A DNA stretch of 64,000 nt from Excoecaria cochinchinensis (taxonomy: Eukaryota; Streptophyta; Magnoliopsida; Malpighiales; Euphorbiaceae), in assembly GCA_947683425.1 (NCBI GenBank), contig CANTUQ010000008.1, positions 4,138,501 to 4,202,500 on the forward strand, written 5' to 3'. The first letter of the stretch is position 1. Every line of letters begins with the position of its first letter. A program made the position numbers and the translations under genes. The notes under the pieces were generated by a model that saw only the letters and a list, made by a program, of their open reading frames with translations, did not search any database and had not been told where the DNA came from. Shown one piece after another: positions 25,457 to 37,337 of the stretch.

Positions 25457-27637
25457 ATGTTTAAGCGAAAGAAGAGAACGTCGATTCCTCCGCATCTCAG
25501 GTTGCATGATGGCGATGACAGTACTGGTACTGGAGGATCCCCATCGCATGGGCTCAATGCCAGCACTGAGGCTGCCGCATCACCACCCATCTCTATTGCA
25601 CCATCTACCATTCCTTCCACTGATTCCACTCCTATGGCACACCCAGAATCTATGCCAGCTCAGGGGTTGGGAACAGAACAAGCGGAAGAGCCTACGCCTG
25701 GCTCAATTAGAGAGGATGGAAGAATATACATCAATATCACAGCTGAGGAGTAAGTAATTAATATTTCACTTCATTATGATTTCAATGACAGTTATTACTT
25801 GTACTAACATTATTCACATTGTTGTATCTTAGATTGAATCCTTCAGGAAAGTGTTCACGCATAATGACAACCTCTTTCAAAAACAGAATTGAATACGATG
25901 GGTTTGCCTGGAAGAATGTGTCAGAGGAAACAAAGAATTTTTATTTCGAAGAATTCAAGGTAAAACATTTATGATAAAGTCGGTTACATAACAAATTATA
26001 TTTTACACTTGCTTACATTTTGTTTTTTGTTCTGTCTGTCTCATAAGAAACAATGTTATTGGAACTCGGCGTTTAACGATATCATGCCTTCTGTGTGGGA
26101 GACTCGTGCGCGGGCACGTTACAGAGATTTAGTCTGCTTGATAAAAAATGGTGGTGTCCGACCTCCCTACATGACCGAAGATGTATGGGCACATTGGAGA
26201 CAGTATTGGACGACCCCTAAAGCCATTTTCGTCGCATTGCAGAATTCTAGTAACAGACGGGGAGGACCTGAGGGACTCAGTTCATGCTTGCATACTAGAG
26301 GATCGTTGTCGCATCGGGAACATGCAGATAGACTTGTAAGTATTACAAAATATTACTTTTACTGCTGTAATTAATGGTTAGGATGTCTGAATTTTATCTT
26401 ATTACCATAGAGGAGGATGGGAATGTTACTTGTGTGAGGAGTTTGCTTTGTTGTTGAATGTTGGATTGTAGCGTAATCTCGAAATTTGAAGTGTTTTTTT
26501 GTCTATGTATACAGGAGGTATGCTCCAAATATAGGGGAAACTCTTCCGAAATTTAAGTAAAAACTTTACAAAATATTACTTTTACCACTGTAATTAATGG
26601 TTAGGATGTCTGAATTTTATCTTATTACCATAGAGGAGGATGGGAATGTTACTTGTGTGAGGAGTTTGCTTTGTTGTTGAATGTTGGATTGTAGCGTAGT
26701 CTCGAAATTTGAAGTGTTTTTTTGTCTATGTATACAGGAGGTATGCTCCAAATATAGGGGAAACTCTGCCAAAATTTAAGTAAAAACTTTACAAAATATT
26801 ACTTTTACCACTGTAATTAATGGTTAGGATGTCTGAATTTTATTTCATTACCATAGAGGAGGATGAGAATGTTACTTGAGTGAGGAGTTTGCTTTGTTGT
26901 TGAATGTTGGATTGTATCGTAGTCTCGAAATTTGAAGTGTTTTTTTGTCTATGTATACAGGAGGTATGCTCCAAATATAGGGGAAACTCTGCCGAAATTT
27001 AAGTAAAAACTTGTACGAATAGTCAATAAATTATAGTTCATCTTTAATTCTTTTTATGTTTACAGGGAGCATCGATGGGTCGACCGGCTACCTATGTTGA
27101 GGTATTTTTACACACCCACACCAACAAGCATGATGGTCAAACGTTCGTCAATTCTCGGTCAAGGGTTTTACATGTATGTCCAAGTTACTATATTTTACAA
27201 ATTTTAAATATTACTTATTATTAATCGTTACTTATTCTAAAACATTTGTCCTACGACAGGAACAAGTTCAAGATGCAATTCAGCAACGCTCACAGACTTC
27301 TGATTATGTTGATGTGAATCAAATCTATTGTGACGTGTCTGGTGGTAGAGACCAGCGAGGACGGATATTTGGCTTAGGTTCTTTGGCCAAATCCTGTCAC
27401 TCGCATGCCTCAAGTTCAAGTACTGCCGCATCACATAGACGGTCTGAATCCAGGCAAGTCCATGAACTTGAGAATACTGTAAATGAGCTGAGATCTGAAT
27501 TAAAACAGTCACAGACTCGATGGCAGCAATCTCTCGACTTCATATCTGAGCTGCGCAATGAGATGGCAAATTTGAAGGGTATGGTGTCATCGCAGCAGTT
27601 CGATCGTGCTTTTCAGCCGCCGCTGCCATCAGCTTAA
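25457..27637 (+). CDS. Second CACTA gene, Transposase_24 (Ptta/En/Spm) family, apparently intact
   Basis: Five exons joined at standard GT-AG sites give an uninterrupted frame of about 397 residues: 25457-25749, 25833-25959, 26048-26335, 27066-27173 and 27260-27637. The start ATG follows an acceptor-like GGCAG, suggesting a spliced leader. The N-terminus is basic then Ser/Pro-rich; exon 3 carries NGGVRPPYMTEDVWAHW; exon 4 has GRPATYVEVFLHTHTNK, the hallmark of this family; the C-terminus (VHELENTVNELRSELKQ) is a probable coiled coil. Members of this family are thought to be the TNPA-like partner that binds subterminal repeats, but the role is inferred. It differs from every other coding region here in having no stop or frameshift. 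A tandem triplication sits in intron 3. Expression is unknown. Confidence 0.8.
26345..27012 (+). repeat. Three tandem 223-bp repeats in intron 3 of the second CACTA gene
   Basis: Copies begin at 26345, 26568 and 26791, each starting ACAAAATATT, with very high identity. Each contains TATACAG|GAGGTATGC, a plausible splice acceptor, followed by a short open stretch ending in TAA. The array may therefore offer alternative terminal exons. Confidence 0.92.
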
Positions 27638-27844
27638 TTAGTTATGATTTTGTATTAGACATGACTATTATGTTATTACATAATTACTAACTTTATAACT
27701 AGTACAATTTTATTAAATTCGACTATTATTGGATATTAAAATTTAGATATCATCTTCATTTGCTTATTATTTTGCAATTAATTTTACAAGTTATAAAATG
27801 CATTATAAAAATATAATTGTTAATTAATGGGGAAATTTTGGTTT

Positions 27845-28153
27845 AATTTACCGACGGATGAAGAATTTCTGTCGGGAATTATTCCCGATGGAAATTCTAC
27901 TTCCGTCGGGAATTTACCGACGGATGAAGAATTTCCGTCGGGAATAATTCCCGACGGAAATATGTAATCCGTCGGGAATTTACCGACGGAAGTTGAGTTC
28001 CGCCGGGAATAATTCCCGACGGAAAATTTCCGTCGGGAATTATTCCCTACGCCTTTATCGCCGACGGAAAATATTCCGTCGGCATTTTATTTTCCCGACG
28101 AAAATTACACATTTTCCGTCGGTAATTTCCGTCGGGAAATGTCTGTTTTCTTG
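27845..28153 (+). repeat. 3' subterminal repeats of CACTA B
   Basis: Inverted pairs of TTCCGTCGGGAA and CCCGACGGAA, many centred on GGAATTATTCC or GGAATAATTCC, fill this stretch. The motif differs from the TAGCGACGG form at the other end. The region stops at TTTTCTTG without the TAGTG tip. Confidence 0.85.
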
Positions 28154-29375
28154 GATTTGGATACTGATGGCTTGTTACAGCGTGGAAAATAAGGAAATCA
28201 ACTATTTCAAAATGATTGAGGTAAAGAGTTTTTATGTCCTAGCTTAGTTTAGCTATTAATCATGGCAAGATCATTCTTTATATTATGTAAATTTATGTTT
28301 ATTCTGTATGTATATGATGCATGAACCCTACATCATCCACAATGGTATCAGAGCCATGGTTTTGCCTTGATAATTAGCTTAGTTATTACAACTATGAATT
28401 TGCATGTTATATGTGGAATTTTTCAAATTCATGAATATATGTCTATTTGAATGTCACTTGTAATTTTGATTCTGTAATAATAATATCAGCTTATCAAAAA
28501 AAAAATGTCTATTTGAATTTTGTTTTTTAAATATTGATGAGCATCTTAGGATTATGTATGATAGATATAATAATTTGTAATTGAGTAATTGTAAGAAAAT
28601 TACATGAAAAATTTATTAGGACAACAATAGATTTGCTTGAACTAAAAAATGCATTGAAGAATCTTGAAATTCTTCTAGTCGACTTTTATGAAGTGGGTCC
28701 TCATATTGATCTTTTTTATGTTATTTGGATGTTATAATAGTTGTTTAACAGTCCTAAAACAATTGATGAAAGAAAATCAAAGAAAGACTCAAAGGAAATC
28801 AAGATTTTTCAATTGCGTCCTATAGGATGCAATTTGAGGAATTTTGATATTCATGAGTAATTATTGTTTTAAATCAATTCCCAATCTTTAATAACAATAG
28901 CATGACATGTTAAAATTTTTTATAACAAGATTGAAGTGGTTAAAATTGATGTTATGTGAATTAGATTCAACTAGCTAAAAAGTAGCATACTGAACTCAAT
29001 ACAGTAAGTTTATGAACTTATGAACCAAGTTCACTATGGATTGGTAGACCTAATGAGTTGACTTGGATTCATGAACAAAATTTTATGGACCTTAATTAAG
29101 TGAATTTAGGGGCTAGAGCGGGTCTAAAATCATTTGGCTTATGTAGACAGCGAAATAAGCTTACAAGCCCATACATGTGACCACTAGCTCTTAATGAATT
29201 GATTTTGAAGCAATTTTCAACATCTATAATTTATTAATAAGATTAAATAATTCAATTTGTCAATTAATTATGATAATTAAGATTAGGACAAGAGTCATGT
29301 AAATTAGTGTTTTTTTTAGTTTTAATAGGATTAGAAGTTTCCTTTTTGGAAAAAATTTCCAAAATTGAATAAATG
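28154..29375 (+). other. LTR end, primer site and non-coding leader of an LTR element
   Basis: After CACTA B the sequence runs to an LTR-like end (CCACA at 28337-28341), then a tRNA-Met primer site. The following kilobase holds no recognisable gag or pol and is AT-rich. It may be the internal part of a large non-autonomous or degraded Copia-type element. Its right part is cut by another LTR at 29376. Confidence 0.45.
28343..28355 (+). promoter_or_regulatory. Primer binding site, initiator tRNA-Met
   Basis: TGGTATCAGAGCC is an exact match to the plant tRNA-Met primer sequence and directly follows a possible LTR end in CA. No element coding sequence follows. Confidence 0.75.
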
Positions 29376-29426
29376 TGTAATACCTTATACCTGATTCGAT
29401 AATAGAATCAGATACCGAGTATTACA
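29376..29426. repeat. 51-bp imperfect palindrome at the LTR tip
   Basis: The arms TGTAATAC/GTATTACA and CTGATTC/GAATCAG are perfect inverted pairs around a short AT-rich centre. Confidence 0.8.
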
Positions 29427-30023
29427 TACTGATCTTAAGTCCTTAAGATTATGAATTACAAAATTCTCTTTTAGATCCTTATTATTTTAGCAATTATTAT
29501 TCACTTAATAAAAAATTTGACAGATAGTTTCTTATGTATTTGTTTAAAATCTCCTGTAAGGAAACTTAAGTACACTTATATATTATTCCACCTTACCATA
29601 CATCTCCATTTCAAACTTCTTACACAAGATAATTTGCCTATCATCCGTTACATTTCAACTCATTTTAATCAAATTCCAAGTATACTCAAGCACATATCAA
29701 TTATATAAATCAACTTAGCTCATAAAATTACAGCATTCTCATATATTCAATTTATAGTTACATAGACAACTTTAATACATAATCAAAATTATAATTCCAC
29801 AAACTCCATTAAATCTATATATGTACATGCCACAACCAAAATCAAATACAAATATTTAGTGCATCCACCTCAAAGTCTCCTTTAAATCTTCAATAACTCT
29901 GAAATTTGTTGTAGTTCTATGGCAGCTTGTCTTTTACTATTCTTCAAAACCTACGCACGGAAAGAAACTACGAGCTATATGCTTAATGGTGTTCACGCAA
30001 TTTCATTTATCATTTAATTCAAC
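29376..30023 (-). repeat. Probable minus-strand Tekay-like LTR, part 1 (3' end)
   Basis: The left edge TGTAATACC is the complement of an LTR end in GGTATTACA. Sequence continues across the CACTA C insertion (AAC duplication) and the Tat insertion (CTTAC duplication), giving about 2.4 kb of LTR in three pieces, similar to the 2.65 kb of the Tekay LTR at 5275. No primer site is seen to its left, so it is solo or truncated. Confidence 0.5.
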
Positions 30024-31117
30024 CACTACAAAAAAAATAAGAAATTAGCAACGGAAATTTCCGTCGCTAATTACTTTTAGCGACAAAACGACTAACCGTC
30101 GTTAATCCGTCCGTCGCAAGTAATTTTGCAACCAAAACATAAAACAGTCGCTATAAACTAAATATTATGTCGCTAAATAACCCCTAAACTAGTCGCCGTA
30201 AATTTTAAAAAATATTAGCGACAAAAAATTCCGTCGCAAAAATTATTAAATTTTTTATTATTATTTTCAATTTAATTTATTATTATTATTATTACATCAA
30301 AAATTTAACTTATATAAATAATAATTATTCAATATTATTAACAATACTATTAATTTAAAAATATAATATTATAAAAATATATTAAATTGTACAATTGAGG
30401 GTGTACAAATGGTCAGTTCTGTTTTAAACGGAAACGAATAGATCGAAAATCAAACTTATATTCAATAAAATAAAATCATTTAAAATAAATAAAAGAAAAA
30501 TAACATACATAAATTTTCATATTATGTTCCTAATAAATACTAAGCAAAATTATATTAAAAATAAATATATATAAATTACATTAGATGTTGCCTATGATTT
30601 CGTAGTTTTATTGGTCCCAAACTGATTTTGCGTTTCAACTAGAGTGATTAGATATTGAATCTAATCTTGAATAGAGGCCTAAAATCAAAAAATATAAAAA
30701 TAAGCAAAGCAATAATATATGTAGATTACAAAACAAATCCAAATGAATTAATCTCCAAAAATTAATAATAAGAACAAAGTAATATAATAATAATTATGTG
30801 TTAACAATATTTATGTATAGGGAATTCTAACATACAAAATAACCTATATTTATTCTACTTTTTCAATTCCATTACCAATTAATCAAATGCAAGATACTCT
30901 TTCCAATAATAAAAATAACTAAAGCATTGAACTAAGCACCGAAATTTAGAAATTACTTTCTACAACTCCTAATAATAATTACTATCACTGCAAATAAATA
31001 TATATTTCAACCATCATCTTGCCCTGCTAAAGCACTGGGGGATCACATTTTTATTGCTCTTTCGCTTCCTATAACCATTCCCGCTTTCTTCTTTTGAGTT
31101 GTACACTACTTCTTTCA

Positions 31118-31119
<2 letters not shown>

Positions 31120-31163
<44 letters not shown>
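31120..31163. repeat. (AT)n microsatellite
   Basis: Uninterrupted AT repeat of about 22 units inside CACTA C. Confidence 0.95.
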
Positions 31164-31165
<2 letters not shown>

Positions 31166-31354
31166 CCCATTTAAAGCATCAAAAGCAGTTGTATTTAGCA
31201 ACTGAACCATGTATTGACCCTTGCAAAATATCATTGACTAGAAAATGCAATGGACTGAAGGCCAGAGGTAAAAGATCTGGTCTTAAGAAAAATCCTCGTC
31301 AATTACTAAAAAACTAAAAAATAACAAAGCAAAAAACACTCACTAGTCGTCAAA

Positions 31355-31560
31355 TGAAGGAGACAACGGCGAGGGAGGGGGCCACAACAAGCGGAGCAGA
31401 GCAGATCCACAAGAGGGGGAGAGCAGCATGCGGGGAAGAGAGGTAGAGCAGCGCGGCGGCACCAGGGAGCGAGTGGCAGCACCGGGGGAGTCTAATCCGG
31501 GTGGGCGGCATGGCGGCGGTGCAGATTTGCGCGCAACAAGTGACGAGAGAGAGAGAGAGA
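31355..31560 (-). other. GC-rich block of CACTA C (candidate promoter/first exon)
   Basis: A G/A-rich plus strand (C/T-rich on the minus strand) with CpGs ends in a GAGAGAGAGAG run. Position and composition match the blocks in the other CACTA copies. Open frames here on both strands are low complexity. Confidence 0.5.
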
Positions 31561-31932
31561 GGGAAAAAGAAATGCATAGGTTATATATATACATATATAC
31601 ACACACACACATATGAGATATTTAGTGACAGACCATATTTCCGTTGCTAAATCAAAACATATCTGTTGCTAAGAATGACAGTCAGTGACTAAACAATGTT
31701 TCCGTCGCTAAATTTAGCGACAGACCAAATTTCTGTCGCTAAATTAGTCGCAAAAAAAATGCCATTAATTGCCTCCAAAAATTAGCGACTGAATCTTTTT
31801 TTCCATCGCTAAATTACCACCAAATTGGAAAAATGAATTTTAGCGACTAATTCTGATAACAACCGCTAATCTGTCGCTAATTAGCGACTGAAATTTATCC
31901 GTTGCTAATTTAGATTTTTTTTTGTAGTGAAC

Positions 31933-33284
31933 TCATTCGGACATAACATATAATATATATATATAAGAATAAAATATCTTCATTTATTTCTAAGTGTAAA
32001 TAAGCAGTAATTTAATACCAAGTTACATTAATCTTACATTTAATCTTAAAAACTAATTACTTTTTCCATTAAAGTACTTTTATCAATATGCATTTATTTA
32101 TTTTATTTGTTTCTTCTTTCTATATTTGCCCCAAGTAAAATTTAGCAGAATTGCATCAAGCTAGATAAGCGGGATATCAAATACGGGACTAGGTTCTCGG
32201 AACCATTCGATCCATTTACATAACTCATGTCAATACTTAATATTCAAAAATTGGAACTGAGTTTTTTTCACATATCAAATATCATACACTGAGGCTGAGC
32301 TTTTGAAGACATTCAGTCCAACAACACATTCATGATGCAATATTGCTAGATCCCTAATTGGCATGCTAACCTTATCATATTCCTCTAATTCCTATCTAGT
32401 CTTACCAAGGGAAAATATAATTAAATTTCAATTACTAATTAAGCACATAGTCTCATCACATCATTTATGTGCTCATATAATTAAATTCAGCTCAAATTTC
32501 CTCTTTATAATCAAACTCAATTCACATCACTCTTTTATCCATTATCAATTCAAGACTTAGCATCATACTCAATCATTTTCAAACATCAAAGAAGTCAATT
32601 CAAACCTTATTCTATTCGGCCATACGAGAAGAATTCAGTCTTCATGGTTTAACTTAAAATTTATATCATGTGAGCATTAAGCATAACCAATTAAGCTTAG
32701 ATTCACAGCTAAACAAAAGATTTCTCATATACATAAATTCAGCCAAGGTACATGTCATCCCTTAATTTCCATTTTTCTTACATTAATGGTCTTAATTTAG
32801 TTCATAAAACATCCAAAACAAAGTTATCTCACCAATTAGTGAAGATAATATGTACATCAAATTTCCAATTCAAACATAATGTATGTACAACTAGGAATTA
32901 TCGAATCATTTATCATAAAAATAAAACAAACATACCAGACATCATAATTATACCCGAATTAAACATTTATAACATAAATTCCAAAAATCTCCAATTCCCT
33001 TTCAAGAACCCTAAATTACATAATGCACAAAATTGAGGAAAAAAATGAAATTGCTTGAACACATACCAAATGGATGCCAAAATCTTCAAATTAAGCTCCA
33101 AATATCTTCAGTTTCATCATCAATTCATCAACTCATTTTCTTTCACTTTCCCCTTCTTTAACTCCTCTTCTTTATCTTCATAAAAAAACCCATAAAATTT
33201 CAATCAAATGCATTTATGATCACAACCATCATCTAACAACTCTAAATGATGTATTAATGACAAAAGAAAACTCATGTACATAAA
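31933..33284 (-). repeat. Probable minus-strand Tekay-like LTR, part 2
   Basis: AT-rich sequence without genes, continuous with 29376-30023 once CACTA C is removed and with 45922-46307 once the Tat element is removed. Confidence 0.5.
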
Positions 33285-33289
33285 CTTAC

Positions 33290-36262
33290 TGTAGACACCT
33301 GGTCCTGATGAGACAGCCCAGATCAGAGTTACCCAATAATGATAAAATGCCTTGTCACCAGCAAAAATGGTAAAAGTGGTGATTTCCTTATAAAATTTGC
33401 ATTTTGAAGTGAAAAATAAAAAATAATAAAAAATATTTTAAAAATTAGATCTAAAAAAATGGGGGCTTAAAATTATAGTATTTTTAGTCAATTTAAAATT
33501 AAAAAAAAATTCGGATCGTGAGTGTCGGTCGCGACGGCGCGCTGTGCGCGGAAAGGCGACGCGCAGTGTCGCCAATGCTGCGCGCCGCACAGCGCGCGGT
33601 ATCGCACCTCCGACGCCCGTCACTCTATAGCGACGGGCGTCACTACTCCTGGCCGTCGCTAAAGGGTCTAATTCCCCTTTTTTTCTATTTTTGGACCTAA
33701 AAATCAGTTTTTTATCCCTTTTTTCAAGGTTTTAATGGATTTTTTCCTTTTTTAAAAATTAAAATAGATAATATCTGATTTAATTAAGTTTTATCCCTTT
33801 AATTAATATTATTTTCCTATTTTCTTCATATAAAAAAAATGAGATGAAAACCTAAAGGGGGATTTTTCTAGGGTTTTTTGCTCTTCATTTTTTCTCTTCT
33901 TCTTCCTCTCAAACTAAAAAAAAAAATTCAGATTTTTTTCCACCAAAAAAGAACAAAAATTCAGTTCATCTTTTTCACTTTTTTCCAATAGAATTTCTTC
34001 TAAACATGCATTTAGAAGGAGTTTTGTTGGTTGATTTAATTTTTGAGGCAAATATAACAATTATTTGCTCTCAAAATTTCCTTTTTCCTTCTTTATTTGT
34101 GTTCAATTAAATTTTTTTTCATTGATTTTCTTTTAAATCTTTTTTTGATGAAAAATTAATTTTGATACAAATAAAGTAAGTGTTTGTTATCAAAATCTAA
34201 TTTTTTCCATTTGATTTTCTAAAAATATTTTATTTTGAGATAAACCAAATCATTTTTCTTTAATTTTAATCAATAAAAATCTTTTTTTTTTTATCAAAAT
34301 CATTTCTTTAGACAAAGAAATCAATTCTTTGCTCTTAAAGAATTTTTTATCATTTTTTATCCTACTTCTTTCTTGGAATAAAATTCCAACATTTTCATCA
34401 TATTACACTCTAATATTGCAAATCTTCCAACAAACAAATCGATCATCATTTTACATTCATCGAATCCGAAACTCTGAGAGTAAGCATTTTAGGCTTATTC
34501 TTTCTTTTTATTATTTTTGTTCATATTTAATTTATTCATGTATATTTGTATTAACTTCATTTATTTATTTATTTTATTTATTTCAGATTTGTTTTATTTA
34601 ACTTGTTTATATATGATTTTATTCTTATTCATGTATATTTTATTGTTTTCATTATTATTTTTATTATTTTCATTTATTTATTCGTTTATTCTATTGCTTT
34701 TATATTTCTCTCATTTAATATGTTTATACATCATTTTATTTTTATTCATGTGAATATTGATTTCTTTTAATCACTAACATGTAAATAATTCATTTTGCTT
34801 TGATTTCTCATTATTTTTAACATGTAATTAATAAATTCATTTTAATTGATATTTTTCACCATGTAAAGGTTTTATATTAATTGTGATATATCAATTAGCC
34901 ATGCCATTTATTTAATTATTTTTTTATTCTTTTCCATTGTCATTATCATATATTTAATATTTTGTTCACTTATTTATTTTCATCATCCTTTTATTCATTT
35001 TTATCATTCTTTTATCATTGTTATTATTATTTATTTATTATTGTCTATTCATTTTTCATAATTATCATGTTCATATTTTTACATATTAATTCATTAACAT
35101 GTTGTATTTTATTCCAATCACATCATTTAATTCATTTGTCATTTATAATGCATTTTTCTCATTTATTTCCAATTGCTAACATGTTAATTAATTTGTCGTC
35201 TTGATATTATTTCATTTTATCTCATTTTATTTTATCCTATCATTTATTTTATATTTAATTGATTTTAATTGATTCAATTACTAACATTATTTTATTTGTG
35301 TTTTATTTTATTTCACATCTCATTTTTTGCTTGGTCATTTTTGCGAGCACACAGGGAGATCCAGGAGGCTCGTTTGGATTAAATATTCATTTTCTTTATT
35401 TGTAATATTTTATTTACTATGTTTTTCATTTATTTTTGCCATGTAATTTTCTTATAAAATTGTTTACTTTAGGCACGCTAGAAAGAAAATCACAAAACAT
35501 TTTTATTAATTAATTTGGATTTTTTCCTAAATAAAAATGGGACCAATGTCTCAATTTTCTCCATCCAAAATAAAACCATCACATCAAAATTATTTTATAA
35601 TAAATATGCATGCGAGAACCAATGTCCTCATCATTAATGAATATCCCGTTTTATGCATGTTTTGTATCTTATTTGCAATGGGGCTTGTATTCCGCCCCTA
35701 GTATTGTTGTAATTTACTTTTGCATGCTTTATTTTTTAATCTTGCCTTTATTTTTCGTTTATACGTGAATGATTACGCCTTTAATTAATTGCATCACGTG
35801 GAAAGTTAGTGAAATAATAAATTCAAAACTCAATTATAAAATTAACCAAGGTATGAATAAATGGGACGTCTCGAACCTACTCTGGTCTTAGGTTCAATGA
35901 GGTTAGAGGACCATTTCAGTGTCTCATTGGAATGAGACCTCCAAAATATCTCTTGTTGCCCACCAAAAGGCCCAACACGAACAATCCTAGGCTCCACGGG
36001 GTTAGAAAGTCATTCCAATGTTTTATTGGGGTGATATCTCCAAGATTCCTCTTGTTTGCCCAAAATGGATATATATGCGCCTTCTTAGGCTCGCTGAGAC
36101 TAGACGACCCTTCCCAATGTTCTATTGGGTGGCGACTCCAAGAAACCTCCTTGTTGCTCAATATGGACGCACTTGTAAATACGTTACAAGTTTTAATGAA
36201 TCCCATCCCGATCGCCCTAAAAGCGGGCCTTCGGGGCGCCTCGGGGTTCGACGCGCGTCACA
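33290..36262 (+). repeat. 5' LTR of the Tat element (2973 bp)
   Basis: It starts TGTAGACACCTGG and ends CGACGCGCGTCACA. It aligns with the 3' LTR throughout, with small indels. A GC-rich island at 33510-33660 stands out from the AT-rich surroundings. Confidence 0.93.
33510..33665 (+). other. GC-rich island in the 5' LTR with GTCGCTA motifs
   Basis: About 150 bases rich in CpG (GCGCG runs), followed by TATAGCGACGGGCGTC and GGCCGTCGCTAAAGGG. The copy in the 3' LTR is at about 43130-43320. The motifs resemble the CACTA subterminal repeat; a regulatory role is only a possibility. Confidence 0.6.
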
Positions 36263-36263
36263 G

Positions 36264-36281
36264 TGGCGACTCCACTGGGGA
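36264..36281 (+). promoter_or_regulatory. Primer binding site, probable tRNA-Arg type
   Basis: TGGCGACTCCACTGGGGA follows the 5' LTR by one base and matches the primer type known from Ogre/Tat elements. Confidence 0.8.
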
Positions 36282-37337
36282 CAAATTCGAGACTTCACTT
36301 CGAAAGTGCCTTGGTTAAAATTTACAATTGAGTTTTAATTTAAAAATTTCATCATTTTCAAAACTGCATTGTATCTCATTAGAGCCTTAGGTCTACGCTA
36401 GTTTGTTCCCTCTTTTAGCCCCGGTGCATTCCCGAAGCACGACCCTACGTTCACTCAATGTAGGGAAGTGTTAAGGATAATCACCAGCCCAAGTCTCGTA
36501 CCATCATGGTATATCAAATGGTGACCCAATCGGTCGTTATGCTCATGATGAGCTAGATCCGTTGGTAGGGACCATGCTTGGGTAGCCCTAAAGCAATACC
36601 ACCTTTGATCAAAGCTCATATAATGGCAATAGATACTTCCCCTAGGTGGTATGAACCGTAATATCTTGCTTGTTATATGAATCATTTTGTATTGGACAAA
36701 CCCAAATAATCTGATTGGTCACCTAATCAAAGACTTTCATGCCCTGATAGGCCCATGTCAACTTATTCGGGCTGCCTAAATATATTATAGTCAAAATCCA
36801 TGCGTATGCACATTAGCTAAGAGAGGTTATGCTGCCGATTTTTCACCGTGCACCATGTGCGTCCATCGGGTTCCCTATTAACCCATGGATCAAGCCCACC
36901 TAGGATAGAGACCGCACGACCTCGTATGTGGGAGCAATAAGGTTGGAAGGACCTACCTGCTTGCATGTGTTTGTGAATGATGCATTGCGTATTCATGTCA
37001 GTCATGCACAAATAAATTTCTGTATTTCTTCTACATGTATACATCCTTTTCTTTGCATAAAATTATTACATGTACATATTGTCTTGTGTATAATTTTTCA
37101 CATGTCTCACATGTATCATTGTAATCTCTTTTAGCCATTGTATACCATTTTTGTTGCACAGCACGACCATGCATTGCGTATTATTCATGCATCATTCTAA
37201 TTCTTTAACTTTTTAGCCATCAAAGACCACTTTCCTAGTTGGTTAGGGGTTCTGACAGTCGCATTATCAGAGGGTTTTGATTGAGCAACCACAATCAAGT
37301 CAAGTGCAATCAATAGGCATTCAGAGAATCTCCAGAA
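36282..37337 (+). other. Untranslated leader of the Tat element
   Basis: About 1 kb between primer site and gag, with no supportable gene. Open frames here are short and unsupported. Confidence 0.6.

Larger units (their letters stand above)
19030..28153 (+). mobile_element. CACTA (En/Spm) element B, nearly full length (~9.1 kb)
   Basis: The left terminus at 19030 reads CACTACGAGAAAAAG, followed by TAGCGACGG-type subterminal repeats, a GC-rich first-exon block, a TNP2-type transposase (21611-25318), a second gene of the Transposase_24/Ptta type (25457-27637), and a 3' subterminal repeat region ending in TTTTCTTG at 28153. The expected final TAGTG is absent, so the right tip appears eroded, and the 3-bp duplication (left flank AAC) cannot be confirmed. 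Gene order TNP2 then Ptta is typical of plant CACTA elements. Confidence 0.88.
30024..31929 (-). mobile_element. Non-autonomous CACTA element C, 1906 bp, duplication AAC
   Basis: The ends are CACTACAAAAAAAA and its inverse TTTTTTTTGTAGTG; both flanks (30021-30023 and 31930-31932) are AAC, a 3-bp duplication as expected. TAGCGAC-type subterminal repeats lie at 30045-30240 and 31620-31915. The GC-rich block near the right end is C/T-rich on the minus strand, so the element is read as minus. No transposase is present, so it would depend on proteins from another copy. Confidence 0.94.

Noticed and set aside
34329..35204. Hydrophobic frames rich in Phe, Leu, Ile (also 44073-44858)
   Set aside because: T-rich LTR sequence gives membrane-like translations; present in both LTRs and not genes.
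35916..36338. Frames of 96-128 codons on both strands near the LTR end (also 45570-45924)
   Set aside because: They lie in the LTR U5 region, overlap each other on opposite strands and match no family.
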